From contig NZ_CP117877.1 in assembly GCF_028736115.1 (NCBI RefSeq), positions 2,852,001-2,916,000 of the forward strand: 64,000 bases of DNA, read 5' to 3'. Of this stretch, positions 1 through 8,712 are shown piece after piece. Under the pieces are notes generated by a model. It saw only the letters and a list, made by a program, of their open reading frames with translations, made no database searches and was not told the DNA's origin. This stretch comes from Mucilaginibacter sp. KACC 22063 (lineage in GTDB: Bacteria > Bacteroidota > Bacteroidia > Sphingobacteriales > Sphingobacteriaceae). A program made the position numbers and the translations under genes. Positions within the stretch are counted from its first letter, which is position 1, and every line of letters starts with the position of its first letter.

Positions 1-994
1 AAGCCATCAGGTGTTCTACTACATTCAGGCGGTCGGTAATCGGCTTAATGTCTTTTAACGGCATCACTATCCAGCGGCGTAGTAAACGTGCGCCCATTGG
101 CGAGCAGGTGTGATCCAGCACATCGGCAAGGGTAATCGCATTTTCATTAGCCGAACCTACCAGTTCGAGGTTGCGAATGCTGAACCTGTCGAGCCACAAA
201 TAGCGTTCTTCCTCAATACGGGAGATACCGGAAATATGCTGTAAGTTACGATGCTCGGTTTCATTTAAATAATGCAGCGCCACACCGGCTGCAACAATAC
301 CTAAATTCAGTTTATCGATGCCAAAGCCTTTAAGCGACTTTACACCAAAATGTTTCAGCAGGGTTTCCTGTGCGTAGTCGCCGGTATAGGGCCACTCGTC
401 AAGCATGTAGGTATAAAACCTGTCGCCAAAAGCATCGCTGAAATCACTGCGGCGTGTTTTAGGATAAATCACCTCGCTTGGCGAAAAGCTTTGCAGCAGC
501 TTGTCGATATAACCCAGGTTACCTTGCGCCGTAAGAAACTCGCCTGTTGAAATATCAATTAAGGCAATACCTGCACTTTGCTTTTCGAAATATATAGAAG
601 CGAGGTAGTTGTTACGTTTTTGCTGAAGAATGTTATCGCTAACAGCAACACCGGGCGTAACCAGTTCGGTAACACCCCGCTTAACAATAGTTTTTGTTGT
701 TTTAGGGTCTTCGAGTTGATCGCAAATAGCCACACGCTGACCGGCACGTACCAGTTTTGGCAAATAAGTTTCGAGCGAATGATGCGGAAACCCGGCCAGT
801 TCAATATGCGTAGCAGTGCCATTAGCCCTTCTGGTTAACACAATGCCTAAAATCCCTGCCGCCTTTATGGCATCCTCCCCAAAAGTTTCATAGAAATCAC
901 CCACACGAAACAACAATAACGCACCAGGGTATTTACCCTTGATCTGGTTGTACTGCTGCATCAGCGGCGTTTCTTTCGTAGCGTTCTTTGCCAA
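1..994 (-). CDS. mutS: DNA mismatch repair protein MutS, N-terminal part (runs off window)
   Basis: About 331 N-terminal residues of MutS, the ATPase that recognises mismatches and starts methyl-independent repair; the rest lies beyond the left edge. The mismatch-binding motif Phe-x-Glu is visible as GDFYE (F34-Y-E36), followed by the connector and the start of the core domain (DHTCSPMGARLLRRW). No ATG gives the expected N-terminus. The frame is closed by a stop ten codons upstream of the TTG at 994, and this TTG opens an N-terminus (AKNATKETPLMQQYN) that matches the family, so I chose it. The ATG at 961 is the alternative and would remove 11 residues. Identification is secure; the start is less so. 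Confidence 0.93.
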   Translation of the reverse strand, partial: MAKNATKETPLMQQYNQIKGKYPGALLLFRVGDFYETFGEDAIKAAGILGIVLTRRANGTATHIELAGFPHHSLETYLPKLVRAGQRVAICDQLEDPKTTKTIVKRGVTELVTPGVAVSDNILQQKRNNYLASIYFEKQSAGIALIDISTGEFLTAQGNLGYIDKLLQSFSPSEVIYPKTRRSDFSDAFGDRFYTYMLDEWPYTGDYAQETLLKHFGVKSLKGFGIDKLNLGIVAAGVALHYLNETEHRNLQHISGISRIEEERYLWLDRFSIRNLELVGSANENAITLADVLDHTCSPMGARLLRRWIVMPLKDIKPITDRLNVVEHLMA

Positions 995-1114
995 TCCTTT
1001 ATAAAATATTAATCTGTAAAGTTAAGGTGTTGGCCTGTAATTACGTGCGGTGTTGAAAAGTTTGATAAGTGTGGATTAATTCGGTTACTGATGTTAGAGG
1101 TAGGAATAATACCA

Positions 1115-1534
1115 TCAGTTACTGATCCTTACATATTCATCAGAGGCACCCGCATCTACTGCAAAAAATGGCATTGAGATGGAAAGCGTATCCTGATTAC
1201 CACGTTTTATGGCATATACACCTTTTACAACGTTATTCACCAGCAGGGCATCGGCATGGTAATCGTCGTAAAAATTGTAATTTTTGGCTAACTGATAATT
1301 GCCGCTTTCTATAACCTGTCCTTTTTGCGACTGTATATACTGCGTATCGGTAAACTTAATAATTGTAAGATCAGATTGATTGGCTGCCGTGCGCCTGGTG
1401 CCGGCTATGGTGGTTTCATAATGTGCGTTTAAGCGCCATTGACCAACTATAGAACCCGAGCTTTGCAGTTTCTCCTTTTTACAGGCCGAAAGGGTAAGCA
1501 GGGCTATTGCAATAAAACATTTCAAATAGTTCAT
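1115..1534 (-). CDS. Small lipoprotein, lipocalin-like (hypothetical)
   Basis: A predicted lipoprotein of 139 residues. The start at 1534 gives a compact signal peptide (MNYLKCFIAIALLTLSAC) with lipobox LSAC and lipidated Cys18. An ATG at 1555 would add seven residues without improving the signal. After a Ser/Gly linker comes a GQWRL motif and alternating beta strands, as in the lipocalin-like lipoproteins common in Bacteroidota, but I cannot name a family with certainty. It is probably exposed on the periplasmic face of a membrane. It sits alone on the minus strand between alaS and mutS, behind the alaS terminator. Function unknown. Confidence 0.75.
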   Translation of the reverse strand: MNYLKCFIAIALLTLSACKKEKLQSSGSIVGQWRLNAHYETTIAGTRRTAANQSDLTIIKFTDTQYIQSQKGQVIESGNYQLAKNYNFYDDYHADALLVNNVVKGVYAIKRGNQDTLSISMPFFAVDAGASDEYVRISN

Positions 1535-1592
1535 TAGGGATAGGATTTTAAGCATATACGCATATTGCAATCAAAGTGAAACAACACCTAAC

Positions 1593-1621
1593 AAAAAAAG
1601 CAGCGGTGTTGCCGCTGCTTT
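1593..1621 (-). terminator. Rho-independent terminator of alaS
   Basis: A perfect 10-bp stem (AAAGCAGCGG with its complement) closes a 5-nt loop. On the minus strand it is followed by a run of seven T, about 20 nt after the alaS stop. Confidence 0.88.
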
Positions 1622-1641
1622 CAATATTCAATATGTCAAAA

Positions 1642-4362
1642 CTATTTAATGTATGCTGATGCCTTAGTTAAAGCCCTGTCAAGCCCGCTTACGTCTTTAC
1701 CGCCAGCGGTAGCAAAAAACGGCTGACCGCCGCCGCCGCCCTGAATTTCTTTAGCCAGTTCCCGTACGATGGTACCTGCATTTAAGCCTTTATCTTTCAC
1801 CAGATTTTCTGACAGCATAACGGTTAAACCGGGCTTGCCTTCAAAATCAGCAGCTAATACCAGGAACAGATCAGAAACTATATCTTTCAGTTGATAGGCC
1901 AACGTTTTTACCGCATCGGCGTTAGGCAATTCTACCTTTTCGGCAATAAAGTTGATACCATTGATGTTTTGCACCTTAGCAGCAATTTCGGTTTTTAGTC
2001 CGGATGCCTTTGCCTGTAAATTCTTACTTGCCTCTTTCTTCAGCTTATTATTTTCTTCAATAAGGCCTTCAACGCTTACCATCACATCTTTAGGGTTCTT
2101 TAAAACCTCACGCAACTGTTTAATCAGCTTACTTTGGTCGCTCAGGTAATTTTCGGCAATAACGCCGGTAATAGCCTCAATACGGCGAACGCCTGAAGCT
2201 ACAGCACTTTCAGACATAATTTTGAAGAAACCTATGTTGCCGGTATTTTTCACATGCGTACCACCGCAAAGTTCCTGCGAAAAGTTTTCATCGAATGTGA
2301 TGACACGCACATAGTCGCCGTACTTTTCACCAAAGAGTGCTGTAACGCCACGGTCTATCGCATCCTTAAAATAAACGTTACGCTCTTCCTTCAGCGGAAT
2401 AGCTTCACGGATCTTTTGATTAACGATGCGCTCTATGGCCTCCAGGTCGTTGTCATCAATTTTGCTGAAATGCGAAAAATCGAAACGCAGGTAATCAGGA
2501 TTCACCAGTGAACCTTTTTGGGCAACATGATCGCCAAGTACCTGCTTTAGTGCAGCATGCATTAAGTGCGTAGCCGAGTGGTTACTCTCGGTAAGCATAC
2601 GTTTACCCGGGTCAATCGACACGTAAAAAGTACTGCTGAGGTCAATGTTGGGGTTAATCCTGTCTGTATAATGTACAATTACACCATTCTCTTTTTGAGT
2701 ATCGGTAATGGTAATGGGCTCAAAATCCTCAGAATTCTGGCTCTCCATGTTCTTATACCGCTCGGGGCTCAACACGCCGGTATCGCCTACCTGACCGCCG
2801 CCTTCGGCGTAAAAAGGGGTTTCGGCCAATACAATTTGGTACTGTTCTTTCCCTTTTGCAGTTACCTTGCGGTATTTGATAATTTTTGTCTCCGTTTGAA
2901 ACAGATCATAACCAACAAAATGCGTTGGCCTGTCGGCGCTCACCATTACCCAATCTCCGGTATCAATTGCCGTAGCCAGGCGTGAGCGGTTTTTCTGCTT
3001 TAAAAGCTCGGCTTCAAAACCTTCCATGTTAACAGTAAGGCTTCTTTCACGTGCCATTAATTCAGTTAGATCTATCGGAAAGCCATAAGTGTCATATAAC
3101 TCAAAAGCAAACTCACCCGATATTTCGCCAAGATTTACTTCATTCAGCGATGTTACTGAATCAAATTTACTGATATGGTTCTCAAACAAGTTGATGCCTT
3201 TTTCAAGCGTACGTAAGAAAGAATTTTCTTCCTCCAACACCACCTTTTGCACAAAGTCTTTTTGTGAGTAAAGCTCATCAAACACACCTTTAAACTGTTC
3301 GGCCAATAAAGGCACCAGTTGATTTAAAAATGGTTCTTTGAAGCCTAAGTACTGGTAAGCATAACGCACAGCGCGGCGTAAAATACGGCGTATTACGTAC
3401 CCTGCTTTATTGTTCGATGGTAGCTGACCATCCGCAATGGCAAAGCTGATCGCACGTATATGGTCGGCCATAACACGCATGGCTACGGCATCATTCCAGG
3501 CATTTAAAGCCTCACCCTTCCCGGTAGGGATGGCTTCCCTGTCGTATACTTTCCCTGATTTCTCAGCGATGAACTGTATTAAAGGCTGGAAAACGTCGGT
3601 ATCGTAGTTGGATGTTTTGCCTTGCAGCACACGTACCAATCGCTCGAAACCCATACCGGTATCCACATGCTTAGCCGGAAGCGGTTGCAGCGATCCGTTA
3701 GCCAGGCGGTTAAACTGCATAAATACGTTGTTCCATATCTCAATTACATTCGGGTCATCGGCATTTACCAATGTGGCACCCGAAGTTGCAGCACGTTCTT
3801 CATCCGTCCTGCCATCGAAATGGATTTCAGAACACGGGCCGCAGGGGCCTGTTTCGCCCATTTCCCAAAAGTTATCTTTCTTGTTCCCGGGCAAAATATG
3901 GTCTTCTGCTACATACTGCTTCCACAGATCGTATGCTTCCTGATCTTTCTCCAGGCCTTCTTTTTCGTCCCCTTCAAAATAAGTTACGTACAGTCGGTCG
4001 GCAGGCAGTTTATAAACTTCGGTTAGCAGTTCCCAGCTCCATGCAATCGCATCTTTCTTAAAATAGTCGCCAAAGCTCCAGTTACCCAGCATCTCAAACA
4101 TGGTATGGTGATAGGTATCAATACCCACCTCTTCCAGGTCGTTATGCTTACCAGAAACGCGCAGGCAACGTTGTGTATCAGCTACGCGCGGAAATTTCGC
4201 AGGGGCTTCTCCCAAAAAAATGTCTTTAAACTGGTTCATGCCAGCATTAGTGAACATTAAAGTAGGGTCGTTTTTAACTACTATGGGTGCCGATGGCACA
4301 ATGGTATGTCCTTTCGAAGCAAAAAAATCTAAAAAAGCCTGGCGTATTTCCTGCGCTGTCAT
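1642..4362 (-). CDS. alaS: Alanine--tRNA ligase
   Basis: Charges tRNA-Ala with alanine and edits mischarged Ser- or Gly-tRNA-Ala in the cytoplasm. At 906 residues it is a little longer than the E. coli enzyme. The class II catalytic domain is N-terminal (NDPTLMFTNAGMNQFKDIFLG and RCLRVSGKHNDLEEVG). The editing domain carries its zinc ligands as HSATHLMH near residue 590 and CGGTH near residue 696. The C-Ala/DHHA1 domain ends with the glycine-rich GGGGGQPFFATAGG near residue 876. All expected parts are intact. It is a single-gene unit with its own terminator downstream. Confidence 0.98.
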   Translation of the reverse strand: MTAQEIRQAFLDFFASKGHTIVPSAPIVVKNDPTLMFTNAGMNQFKDIFLGEAPAKFPRVADTQRCLRVSGKHNDLEEVGIDTYHHTMFEMLGNWSFGDYFKKDAIAWSWELLTEVYKLPADRLYVTYFEGDEKEGLEKDQEAYDLWKQYVAEDHILPGNKKDNFWEMGETGPCGPCSEIHFDGRTDEERAATSGATLVNADDPNVIEIWNNVFMQFNRLANGSLQPLPAKHVDTGMGFERLVRVLQGKTSNYDTDVFQPLIQFIAEKSGKVYDREAIPTGKGEALNAWNDAVAMRVMADHIRAISFAIADGQLPSNNKAGYVIRRILRRAVRYAYQYLGFKEPFLNQLVPLLAEQFKGVFDELYSQKDFVQKVVLEEENSFLRTLEKGINLFENHISKFDSVTSLNEVNLGEISGEFAFELYDTYGFPIDLTELMARERSLTVNMEGFEAELLKQKNRSRLATAIDTGDWVMVSADRPTHFVGYDLFQTETKIIKYRKVTAKGKEQYQIVLAETPFYAEGGGQVGDTGVLSPERYKNMESQNSEDFEPITITDTQKENGVIVHYTDRINPNIDLSSTFYVSIDPGKRMLTESNHSATHLMHAALKQVLGDHVAQKGSLVNPDYLRFDFSHFSKIDDNDLEAIERIVNQKIREAIPLKEERNVYFKDAIDRGVTALFGEKYGDYVRVITFDENFSQELCGGTHVKNTGNIGFFKIMSESAVASGVRRIEAITGVIAENYLSDQSKLIKQLREVLKNPKDVMVSVEGLIEENNKLKKEASKNLQAKASGLKTEIAAKVQNINGINFIAEKVELPNADAVKTLAYQLKDIVSDLFLVLAADFEGKPGLTVMLSENLVKDKGLNAGTIVRELAKEIQGGGGGQPFFATAGGKDVSGLDRALTKASAYIK

Positions 4363-4382
4363 TATAAAAATTTAAAGTGGAG

Positions 4383-4390
4383 CAAAGATA
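4383..4390 (-). promoter_or_regulatory. Possible -7 element for alaS
   Basis: On the minus strand this reads TATCTTTG, an exact match to the Bacteroidota -7 consensus TAnnTTTG, 20 nt before the alaS ATG. I find no clear TTTG -33 element at the usual distance, so support is partial. Confidence 0.4.
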
Positions 4391-4401
4391 ATAAAATAGT
4401 C

Positions 4402-4480
4402 TATCGTCGATAGTTCATCGTTTATGGTATATCCGTCGCTGCTAAAGCAAAAAACATCAACTATTATCTATCAACTCACT
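4402..4480. repeat. Degenerate heptamer-phased repeat
   Basis: The gap between alaS and the creatininase gene is filled by related 7-nt units. On the minus strand these include GAGTTGA, TAGATAA and TAGTTGA in direct succession, and further on CTATCGA and CGATAGA. The phase is seven bases but the units are imperfect. See also the cleaner heptamer tract before ctlX. Confidence 0.45.
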
Positions 4481-5348
4481 ACCTCTTCCCTACACTATCC
4501 ACCCTGTTATAAAATTCCTCCTGCAGTTTCAGCGTTTGGGTATCGGCTTTCACTTGTTTAAGCGCGTTGGTAAATCCTGTTATTTCATGGTCTACAATCA
4601 GCTTGCCGAGTTCTTTAGTGGCTTTATCGCCCTGGCCTGCATAATGATTTGGGTACGAAGCATACCACCATATCGGCGTGTATAAATTGGTTAAGTTTAA
4701 TCGTTTCTGGTCTGCACCTGATTGTTGGGTACCTTTTTCCGGATGGATCAGGTCGGGCCGCAGGTATAGCATGGTTGAAGTTTCGCTTTCGCCGGCGTGC
4801 AGATCTGTAGATGGCGGGGTTTTACGCAGCTTCTGGTTTTCTTTCTGATAATCGGCATCATTGCCCGGTGTATAAAAGTAAACGGCATAATCATGGCGCT
4901 TATTCAGTAACGACTGCATAAAGAATTTAATAAACTCCGGGTTACCGCCATGCCCGTTCAATATGATGATCTTATTAAAACCGTTGCGTGCAATTTCGTC
5001 GCAGGTGGCTTGTAACAGATCCAATATCAGGTTTGATGGTAAGGCAAATGTACCCGGCTGATGGCGCGCCTCATTGATCTGCCCGTAAAAGTAATCGGGG
5101 AAAATCACGGCATATTCATTTTTGGTTACCCGGGCTGCAATTTCACGTACATGGATCAGGTCGTTACCGAGCGGCGCATGCGGACCATGTTTTTCCAAAA
5201 TGCCGATAGGCAGTATACAGGTGCGTGCTGATTTTTCAAGTGCGGCGGGCCATTCGGGTGCGCTAAGTTCGTCCCAGCGGGTAGGTAATTGTTGCGCAAT
5301 AGCGCTGCTGCATACTATTAAAAATAGTAAAGTTAGGTAGTTTCTCAT
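4479..5348 (-). CDS. Exported creatininase-family amidohydrolase
   Basis: A 289-residue member of the creatininase family, metal-dependent amidohydrolases acting on cyclic amides such as creatinine or on formamides in other pathways. The metal-binding pattern is present: E52-K-H54-G-P-H with D63 (EKHGPHAPLGND), NGHGGN around H133, and HAGE with E187. An N-terminal signal peptide (cleavage likely after AIA, before QQ) places it in the periplasm, unlike cytosolic creatininases, so the true substrate is unknown. The divergent neighbour is also an exported hydrolase, but there is no evidence that they act together. Confidence 0.85.
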   Translation of the reverse strand: MRNYLTLLFLIVCSSAIAQQLPTRWDELSAPEWPAALEKSARTCILPIGILEKHGPHAPLGNDLIHVREIAARVTKNEYAVIFPDYFYGQINEARHQPGTFALPSNLILDLLQATCDEIARNGFNKIIILNGHGGNPEFIKFFMQSLLNKRHDYAVYFYTPGNDADYQKENQKLRKTPPSTDLHAGESETSTMLYLRPDLIHPEKGTQQSGADQKRLNLTNLYTPIWWYASYPNHYAGQGDKATKELGKLIVDHEITGFTNALKQVKADTQTLKLQEEFYNRVDSVGKR

Positions 5349-5469
5349 ATTGGTTTAAAATTAGTGTCATAAAGCTAAGCATAAGCGGCAAACAATATTC
5401 GCGTTTATCAATTTTTAATAACTTTATCGGGCTATTTTTTAATGGCACATTTATACAATCTAACCGACT

Positions 5470-6363
5470 ATGAAACGCCGTCACTTTATATCAGGAACAG
5501 CTTTTTCGCTTGCTGCATTAGCTTTGTCGCGCAGTAAGGCATTTGCTGCCCTTGCTCCTAATTCTTATCAGTTTAAACCACTGCGCCGTAATGTGGGCAT
5601 GTTCGCCGAACAAGGCGGCACAATCGCCTGGCTGGCCAATAACGAAGGCATTGTGGTAGTAGATGCCGAATTCCCTGCCCCTGCCGGAGATTTGATCTGC
5701 GAATTAAAAAACCTGTCTGATCAGCCATTTCGATATTTGATCAATACCCATCATCATGGCGACCATACCAGTGGCAACATTAGCTTTAAGGGTTTGGTGA
5801 AGCATGTGGTTGCCCATGAAAATTCGTTAAAAAACCAAAAGGCAGTAGCACAGGATCAAAAAACTGAAGACAAGCAACTATATCCTGATATTACCTATAC
5901 CAAAAACTGGAAAATTAAGATAGGCGACGAAAAGATCAAAACCTACTACTGGGGACCGGGCCATACCAATGGCGATAGCATGATCCACTTTGAAGAAGCC
6001 AATATTGTACACACCGGCGACCTGGTGTTTAACCGCCGTTATCCTTTCATTGATAATAAAGCCGGTGCTTCTGTGGTAAACTGGGCTAAAGTGCTTGAGA
6101 AAGCGCAAAAGCAGTTTGATAAAGACACTCTATTTGTATTTGGCCATGCCTATGATCCTGAAAAAGTGACCGGCACCATGGAAGATATCAAAGCCATGCA
6201 GAATTATATGGAGCAACTGGTAGTATTTGTACAAAAGGAGATTGATGCGGGTAAAACCAGGAATGATATCTTATCGGCAACAGCCATTCCGGGGATTGAC
6301 GAGTGGAAGGGCGATGGCATACAGCGCAGTTTGCAGGCTGCGTATGAAGAGCTTACGCTCTGA
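5470..6363 (+). CDS. Exported metallo-beta-lactamase-fold hydrolase
   Basis: A 297-residue MBL-superfamily protein. The zinc motif is intact as H94-x-H96-x-D98-H99 (THHHGDH), followed by GPGHTNGD and a late GHA motif, which supply the other ligands. The N-terminus begins MKRRHFISG, resembling a twin-arginine signal, followed by a hydrophobic stretch and a likely cleavage after AFA, so export to the periplasm is expected. The family includes lactamases, lactonases and quinoprotein-relay hydrolases; the sequence alone does not decide the substrate, and I would not call it an antibiotic resistance gene. It is monocistronic, ending at a strong shared terminator. Confidence 0.85.
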   Translation: MKRRHFISGTAFSLAALALSRSKAFAALAPNSYQFKPLRRNVGMFAEQGGTIAWLANNEGIVVVDAEFPAPAGDLICELKNLSDQPFRYLINTHHHGDHTSGNISFKGLVKHVVAHENSLKNQKAVAQDQKTEDKQLYPDITYTKNWKIKIGDEKIKTYYWGPGHTNGDSMIHFEEANIVHTGDLVFNRRYPFIDNKAGASVVNWAKVLEKAQKQFDKDTLFVFGHAYDPEKVTGTMEDIKAMQNYMEQLVVFVQKEIDAGKTRNDILSATAIPGIDEWKGDGIQRSLQAAYEELTL

Positions 6364-6370
6364 TATAAAA

Positions 6371-6407
6371 AATTAAAGCCCTGATTATCTCAGGGCTTTA
6401 ATTTTTT
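6371..6407. terminator. Bidirectional terminator between convergent genes
   Basis: A perfect 14-bp stem (AATTAAAGCCCTGA and complement) with loop TTATC has T-runs on both strands. It serves the MBL hydrolase gene (plus) and the aldo/keto reductase gene (minus). Confidence 0.92.
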
Positions 6408-6412
6408 GCGAA

Positions 6413-7270
6413 TTATTGCGAAATGCCGTTCAGCAGTTCCATATCTTCTTCAGTCAACTCAATGTTCGCTGTCTTCAGGTTATCTTCCAAATGCGCCACT
6501 TTTGATGTTCCGGGGATCAGTAAAATGTTATCGGCATGGTGCAGTAACCAGCTTAAAGCAATTTGTTGTATGGTTGCATTATGCTTTTCGGCTACCTGCT
6601 TAAGTTTGTCTAAGGCCTCCACATTACCGCCACTCAGCGGGTACCACGGAATAAACGCGATGTTCTGTTCTTTACAGTACTCAAGCACAGATTCCCATTT
6701 ACGGTTATCAACGCTATACATGTTTTGTACAGATACTACCTCAAAGTATTTCTGCGCATTTTTAATATCATCAACACTTACTTCAGATAAGCCAATGTGG
6801 TTTATTTTACCTTCCTGCTGCGCCTGTTTTAAAAACTCAAATGTTTTTTCGGCAGGTACCTTAGGGTCAATGCGATGTAGTTGGTATAAATCTATCGTAT
6901 CTACTTTAAGGCGTTTCAGGCTGCCTTCCAAAGCTTCTTTTAAATGTTCAGGGCTGGCATCAACAGGCCATTGGTCTGGGCCGGTACGTAATAAACCACC
7001 CTTGGTTGCAATTACTAACCCTTCCGGATATGGATACAAGGCTTCGGCTATTAATTCTTCCGAGACATTTGGACCATAACTGTCTGCTGTATCTATAAAG
7101 TTTACATCAAGTTCTACTAAACATTTTAAAACACGGATCGCCTCATCATGATCTTCCGGTGGCCCCCATATCCCTTTACCTGTAATGCGCATGGCACCGT
7201 AACCCAAACGGTTAACGGTAAGATCGCCCCCTATTGTAAATTCCTTTTTCAATTGTCCGTTGCTCATCAT
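6413..7270 (-). CDS. Aldo/keto reductase
   Basis: A 285-residue NAD(P)H-dependent oxidoreductase of the aldo/keto reductase superfamily with a (beta/alpha)8 barrel. The catalytic tetrad is visible: D60 and Y65 in NFIDTADSYG, K90 in VIATKGG, and the His in YQLHRID. The C-terminal cofactor-binding signature LLIPGTSKVAHLEDN is also present. The substrate cannot be told; similar proteins are often annotated as general stress or aldehyde reductases. I chose the ATG at 7270, with a second ATG directly after it at 7267; the frame extends upstream only to a TTG at 7303. Confidence 0.93.
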   Translation of the reverse strand: MMSNGQLKKEFTIGGDLTVNRLGYGAMRITGKGIWGPPEDHDEAIRVLKCLVELDVNFIDTADSYGPNVSEELIAEALYPYPEGLVIATKGGLLRTGPDQWPVDASPEHLKEALEGSLKRLKVDTIDLYQLHRIDPKVPAEKTFEFLKQAQQEGKINHIGLSEVSVDDIKNAQKYFEVVSVQNMYSVDNRKWESVLEYCKEQNIAFIPWYPLSGGNVEALDKLKQVAEKHNATIQQIALSWLLHHADNILLIPGTSKVAHLEDNLKTANIELTEEDMELLNGISQ

Positions 7271-7381
7271 TTTATTATTTAAGATTTGAAACATCCAAAT
7301 CAAAAATAATGTTTAAGAAAAGGATAAGGGCAACTGTAATATGACAGTTGACAAACAAGTAACAGAACTAAAACAAAACTT

Positions 7382-7591
7382 ATGAAAAGCAAAACATTAA
7401 TAGCAGCAATACTGGTAGCAGGTAGTATGACTGCCTTTGGTTGCAAAGGCGGCGCTTCCGGCGAAAAATCAGACTCTACCATGTTAGATACGCAGGCACG
7501 CGATTCGGCGGCGGCAACCGCCACCCAAGCACAGGGAATGGATTCAGCAGCACATGATACTACCAAGAAAGACACTGCAGTAAAAATGTAA
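7382..7591 (+). CDS. Small low-complexity lipoprotein
   Basis: A 69-residue protein with a lipoprotein signal peptide (lipobox AFGC, Cys21) and a mature part of about 48 residues built almost only from Asp, Ser, Thr, Ala and Lys. The mature chain is predicted to be disordered. Small lipoproteins of this composition are common in Sphingobacteriaceae and have no assigned role. The hydrophobic signal and an inverted repeat just downstream support a real gene. Confidence 0.7.
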   Translation: MKSKTLIAAILVAGSMTAFGCKGGASGEKSDSTMLDTQARDSAAATATQAQGMDSAAHDTTKKDTAVKM

Positions 7592-7598
7592 TTTAGAT

Positions 7599-7655
7599 CA
7601 GTTGATTTGTCAATTTACTTGTGATCTTTAAGTGTGCTGATTGACAAATCAACTG
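7599..7655. terminator. Long inverted repeat between convergent genes
   Basis: Perfect 16-bp arms (7599-7614 and 7640-7655, CAGTTGATTTGTCAAT and complement) surround a 25-nt loop. It lies between the stops of the small lipoprotein and the YciI-like gene. There is no T-run, so a terminator or mRNA-end stabiliser is inferred from position. Confidence 0.55.
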
Positions 7656-7664
7656 GTTATCGAA

Positions 7665-7958
7665 TTACAGATCCGCAACCCTGATTGGCTTTACATCTAC
7701 CGTTTCCCAAACTTTTTGAGTGATATATGGCTCATCCTGTAACCAGGCATTCAGGGCTTCTTCAGATTCAAACTGCATCATCATTACCGAACCAATCATA
7801 TTTCCATCCTGATTTAACATAGCTCCGGCTTTAATAAAGTTGCCACTCTCTTTCAATTTCTTTGCAGCATCTAAATGATGTGGCCTTACATTTAACCGGC
7901 GTGTTAAAGCTTCGGTATCTATGTGATCGTATGCGGTAATTAAGTATTGATTCATCAT
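7665..7958 (-). CDS. YciI-like protein
   Basis: A 97-residue YCII-related protein with the ferredoxin-like dimeric alpha/beta-barrel fold. Typical elements are the RPHHLDAAKKL helix, the GAMLNQDGNMIGS turn, and the DEPYI motif before the last strand. The family is cytoplasmic and mostly of unknown function, with some members related to muconolactone-isomerase-like folds. Two ATG codons occur in tandem at 7958 and 7955. No operon partner is evident. Confidence 0.85.
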   Translation of the reverse strand: MMNQYLITAYDHIDTEALTRRLNVRPHHLDAAKKLKESGNFIKAGAMLNQDGNMIGSVMMMQFESEEALNAWLQDEPYITQKVWETVDVKPIRVADL

Positions 7959-8024
7959 TATATTGTTTTGAACAATTATACTGATTGTTTAGTTATAACA
8001 CTAAATCTTACCATTATTACTGTT

Positions 8025-8705
8025 ATGACCATGAAGAGGCTAAGAAATATTGCTATTTATTATATTGTTTTTGGTATTGCATGCGCACTTAGCTTCGTTT
8101 TTTTCAATTTCTTTTGGGTAGGTATTGCAGGCTTACTATTGCTTATCTACTATTATATTGCAAAATATGTATATCAGCAGCACAAAATACCATCACGGGT
8201 CAGCGCTACTATGCAAAATATCTTAACTGTATTTTTTGTATTGCTGCCATTACTTGCATTGCTTTCTGTAGAATTATATTATAACAGATCATTTAAACAA
8301 ATGATCATCGTTCCTGAAAATTATGAAGGAATTATAGTAGTAGGTTATGGCGATACTAAACAAAGTAACAAACAATGGAAAGATGGCTACCGGGTTATAA
8401 AGGTTAACTCTAACGGTATTGCTAAAACTTCATTTACGGTACCAGAATATATTGGTTCACAATTAGATGGAACACTAATTCATTACAGTAATGATTTAAA
8501 TAGTACGATCCCTATTAAATCGGCAGATCCAATAAATAATGATACTACTAAAACTAATGCATATATAGTTGACTTTACAAAAAACTATCAGATTTATATC
8601 CTTACTAAAAGGTTCTCGAAGTTTTTTAAGCCAAAAACTTTTAATGAACCCGATTCATTGTCAAAAATTAAGATAGACGCAAAATTAGATAGCCTAAATA
8701 ATTGA
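8025..8705 (+). CDS. Membrane protein of unknown function, first gene of an unknown cassette
   Basis: A 226-residue protein (start ATG 8025; ATG 8031 also possible) with two or three N-terminal transmembrane segments, from IAIYYIVFGIACALSF to LLPLLALLSVELYY, followed by a soluble domain of about 140 residues. That domain opens with VPENYEGIIVVGYG, a pattern like the strand-rich DUF6843-type domains; I regard this as a resemblance only. The coding sequence is more AT-rich than the neighbouring housekeeping genes. It ends 7 nt before the next gene, so the two are probably co-transcribed. Function unknown. Confidence 0.7.
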   Translation: MTMKRLRNIAIYYIVFGIACALSFVFFNFFWVGIAGLLLLIYYYIAKYVYQQHKIPSRVSATMQNILTVFFVLLPLLALLSVELYYNRSFKQMIIVPENYEGIIVVGYGDTKQSNKQWKDGYRVIKVNSNGIAKTSFTVPEYIGSQLDGTLIHYSNDLNSTIPIKSADPINNDTTKTNAYIVDFTKNYQIYILTKRFSKFFKPKTFNEPDSLSKIKIDAKLDSLNN

Positions 8706-8712
8706 CGAATTT

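Noticed and set aside
2566..2985. Open frame of 139 codons opposite alaS
   Set aside because: It overlaps the editing region of an intact alaS; no motif, no promoter.
5470..6363. MBL-fold protein as an antibiotic-resistance beta-lactamase
   Set aside because: The zinc motif is shared by many hydrolases and no class B lactamase-specific features could be confirmed by eye.
6423..7079. A 218-codon open frame on the plus strand opposite the aldo/keto reductase
   Set aside because: The minus-strand frame has all catalytic residues of the family; the antisense product is Ser/Cys-rich without any motif and is a codon-bias shadow.
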